Shown here: one piece after another, positions 42,579 through 42,979 of the stretch
Numbering within the stretch: the first letter of the stretch is position 1
Layout: every line of letters starts with the position of its first letter
Position numbers and translations under genes: made by a program
The notes under the pieces: generated by a model
The model's input: only the letters and a program-made list of their open reading frames with translations
What the model was told of the DNA's origin: nothing
The model's database searches: none
Assembly (NCBI GenBank): GCA_025359215.1
Contig: JANYHE010000027.1
Coordinates: 1 to 42,979 of the forward strand
Length of the DNA: 42,979 nt
From: Hyphomicrobiales bacterium
Lineage (GTDB): Bacteria; Pseudomonadota; Alphaproteobacteria; Rhizobiales; Aestuariivirgaceae
Direction of reading: 5' to 3'

Positions 42579-42979
42579 CTAAACTACACTTCGTTTTACC
42601 AGTTGAATAGCCGTTTCCATCGCCTGCAAAAACTGCGACCGATCGCGCGGGCTGAACGCTGCGTTGGAGCCGCGCATATCTTGCGTTGCTTCACGCAAGT
42701 CAGACATTAAATTGCGCATGGCCAAAGCCATATGTATGGAATCTTCGGTAAAGGCTTTGCCGCTGTTGGAAATCACTCTTGCGCCCTTTTTGTGGGCGCG
42801 TGCGGCCAAGGGAATATCTGCCGTCACCACAATGTCATTCGGCACTACCTGCTCTACAATCCAATCATCCGCCGCATCCGCCCCTGCCATCACCACCATG
42901 CGTTTCACATTATCGCCAAACGGCAGCCGCATATGGGCGTTGGAAACATAGTGGATGATGAGGTTGTGGCGTGCTGCAA
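42579..42979 (-). CDS. DUF188 (YaiI/YqxD) family protein (partial)
   Basis: The frame is open to the right edge, so the N-terminus is missing; an internal ATG at 42932 is not the true start. The family pattern continues upstream of it (ARHNLIIHYVSNAHMRLPF). Other landmarks are DAADDWIVEQVVPNDIVVTADIPLAARAHKKGA and RDRSQFLQAMETAI. The fold resembles PIN-type nucleases, and function is unproven. It lies directly upstream of marC on the same strand. Confidence 0.92.
   Translation of the reverse strand, partial: AARHNLIIHYVSNAHMRLPFGDNVKRMVVMAGADAADDWIVEQVVPNDIVVTADIPLAARAHKKGARVISNSGKAFTEDSIHMALAMRNLMSDLREATQDMRGSNAAFSPRDRSQFLQAMETAIQLVKRSVV

Noticed and set aside
1-42979. CRISPR arrays, tRNA and rRNA genes
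   Set aside because: No regularly spaced repeats, tRNA-like cloverleaf sequences or rRNA signatures were recognised by reading both strands.

Overview
The window reads as a chromosomal segment of an alphaproteobacterium, most likely of the order Hyphomicrobiales (Rhizobiales). This rests on gene content and order: membrane-anchored cytochrome c (cycM) divergent from kdsB-pheA, a yejABEF importer, a carA without adjacent carB, an EF-G-like GTPase, and intergenic palindromes of the type common in that order. GC looks moderate, near 50 percent. No rRNA, tRNA, transposase, integrase or CRISPR array was found.

Layout. 1-2075 (minus): a polyamine-type ABC importer cut by the left edge, with an intrinsic terminator between the binding-protein gene and the ATPase gene. 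2203-6512: an amidase divergent from a malonyl-CoA synthetase/SelO pair. 6514-9830 (minus): EF-G-like GTPase and rmuC; a structured minus-strand RNA with its own terminator lies just upstream of rmuC. 10114-11685: ohr, two small histidine-rich exported proteins and yqeY. 11800-13005: carA. 13006-15611: an accessory block with an exported dimethylformamidase-like protein, a second diverged copy of the carA 3' end, a Rap1a/Tai-like immunity protein and two palindromic repeats. 15612-17570: a VOC protein divergent from an ArsR-SRPBCC-SRPBCC operon with two matched operators. 17554-21079: MarR-NlpC/P60 operon, M17 aminopeptidase and a TPR lipoprotein. 21076-26302 (minus): a complete family-5 (peptide type) ABC importer with a fused double ATPase. 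26494-30930: FAD oxidoreductase, DUF1365, cyclopropane-fatty-acid-synthase-like methyltransferase and dapE. 30919-33189: pheA, kdsB and cycM. 33302-39867: yejABEF plus a GhrA-like reductase, all translationally coupled. 39968-42979: mscL, an aminotransferase, a candidate AbcR-like small RNA, marC and a DUF188 gene cut by the right edge.

Most genes are housekeeping or nutrient uptake, packed tightly: many ATGA overlaps, and four convergent pairs that touch or overlap at their 3' ends. The most unusual parts are the carA 3'-end duplication around the exported DMFase-like gene, with an orphan Tai-like gene beside it, and two unannotated RNA candidates (about 9856-10024 minus and about 41793-41948 plus). 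The second carries a CUCCCA anti-Shine-Dalgarno stretch in a window that holds three ABC importers, the class of target regulated by AbcR RNAs in related bacteria.
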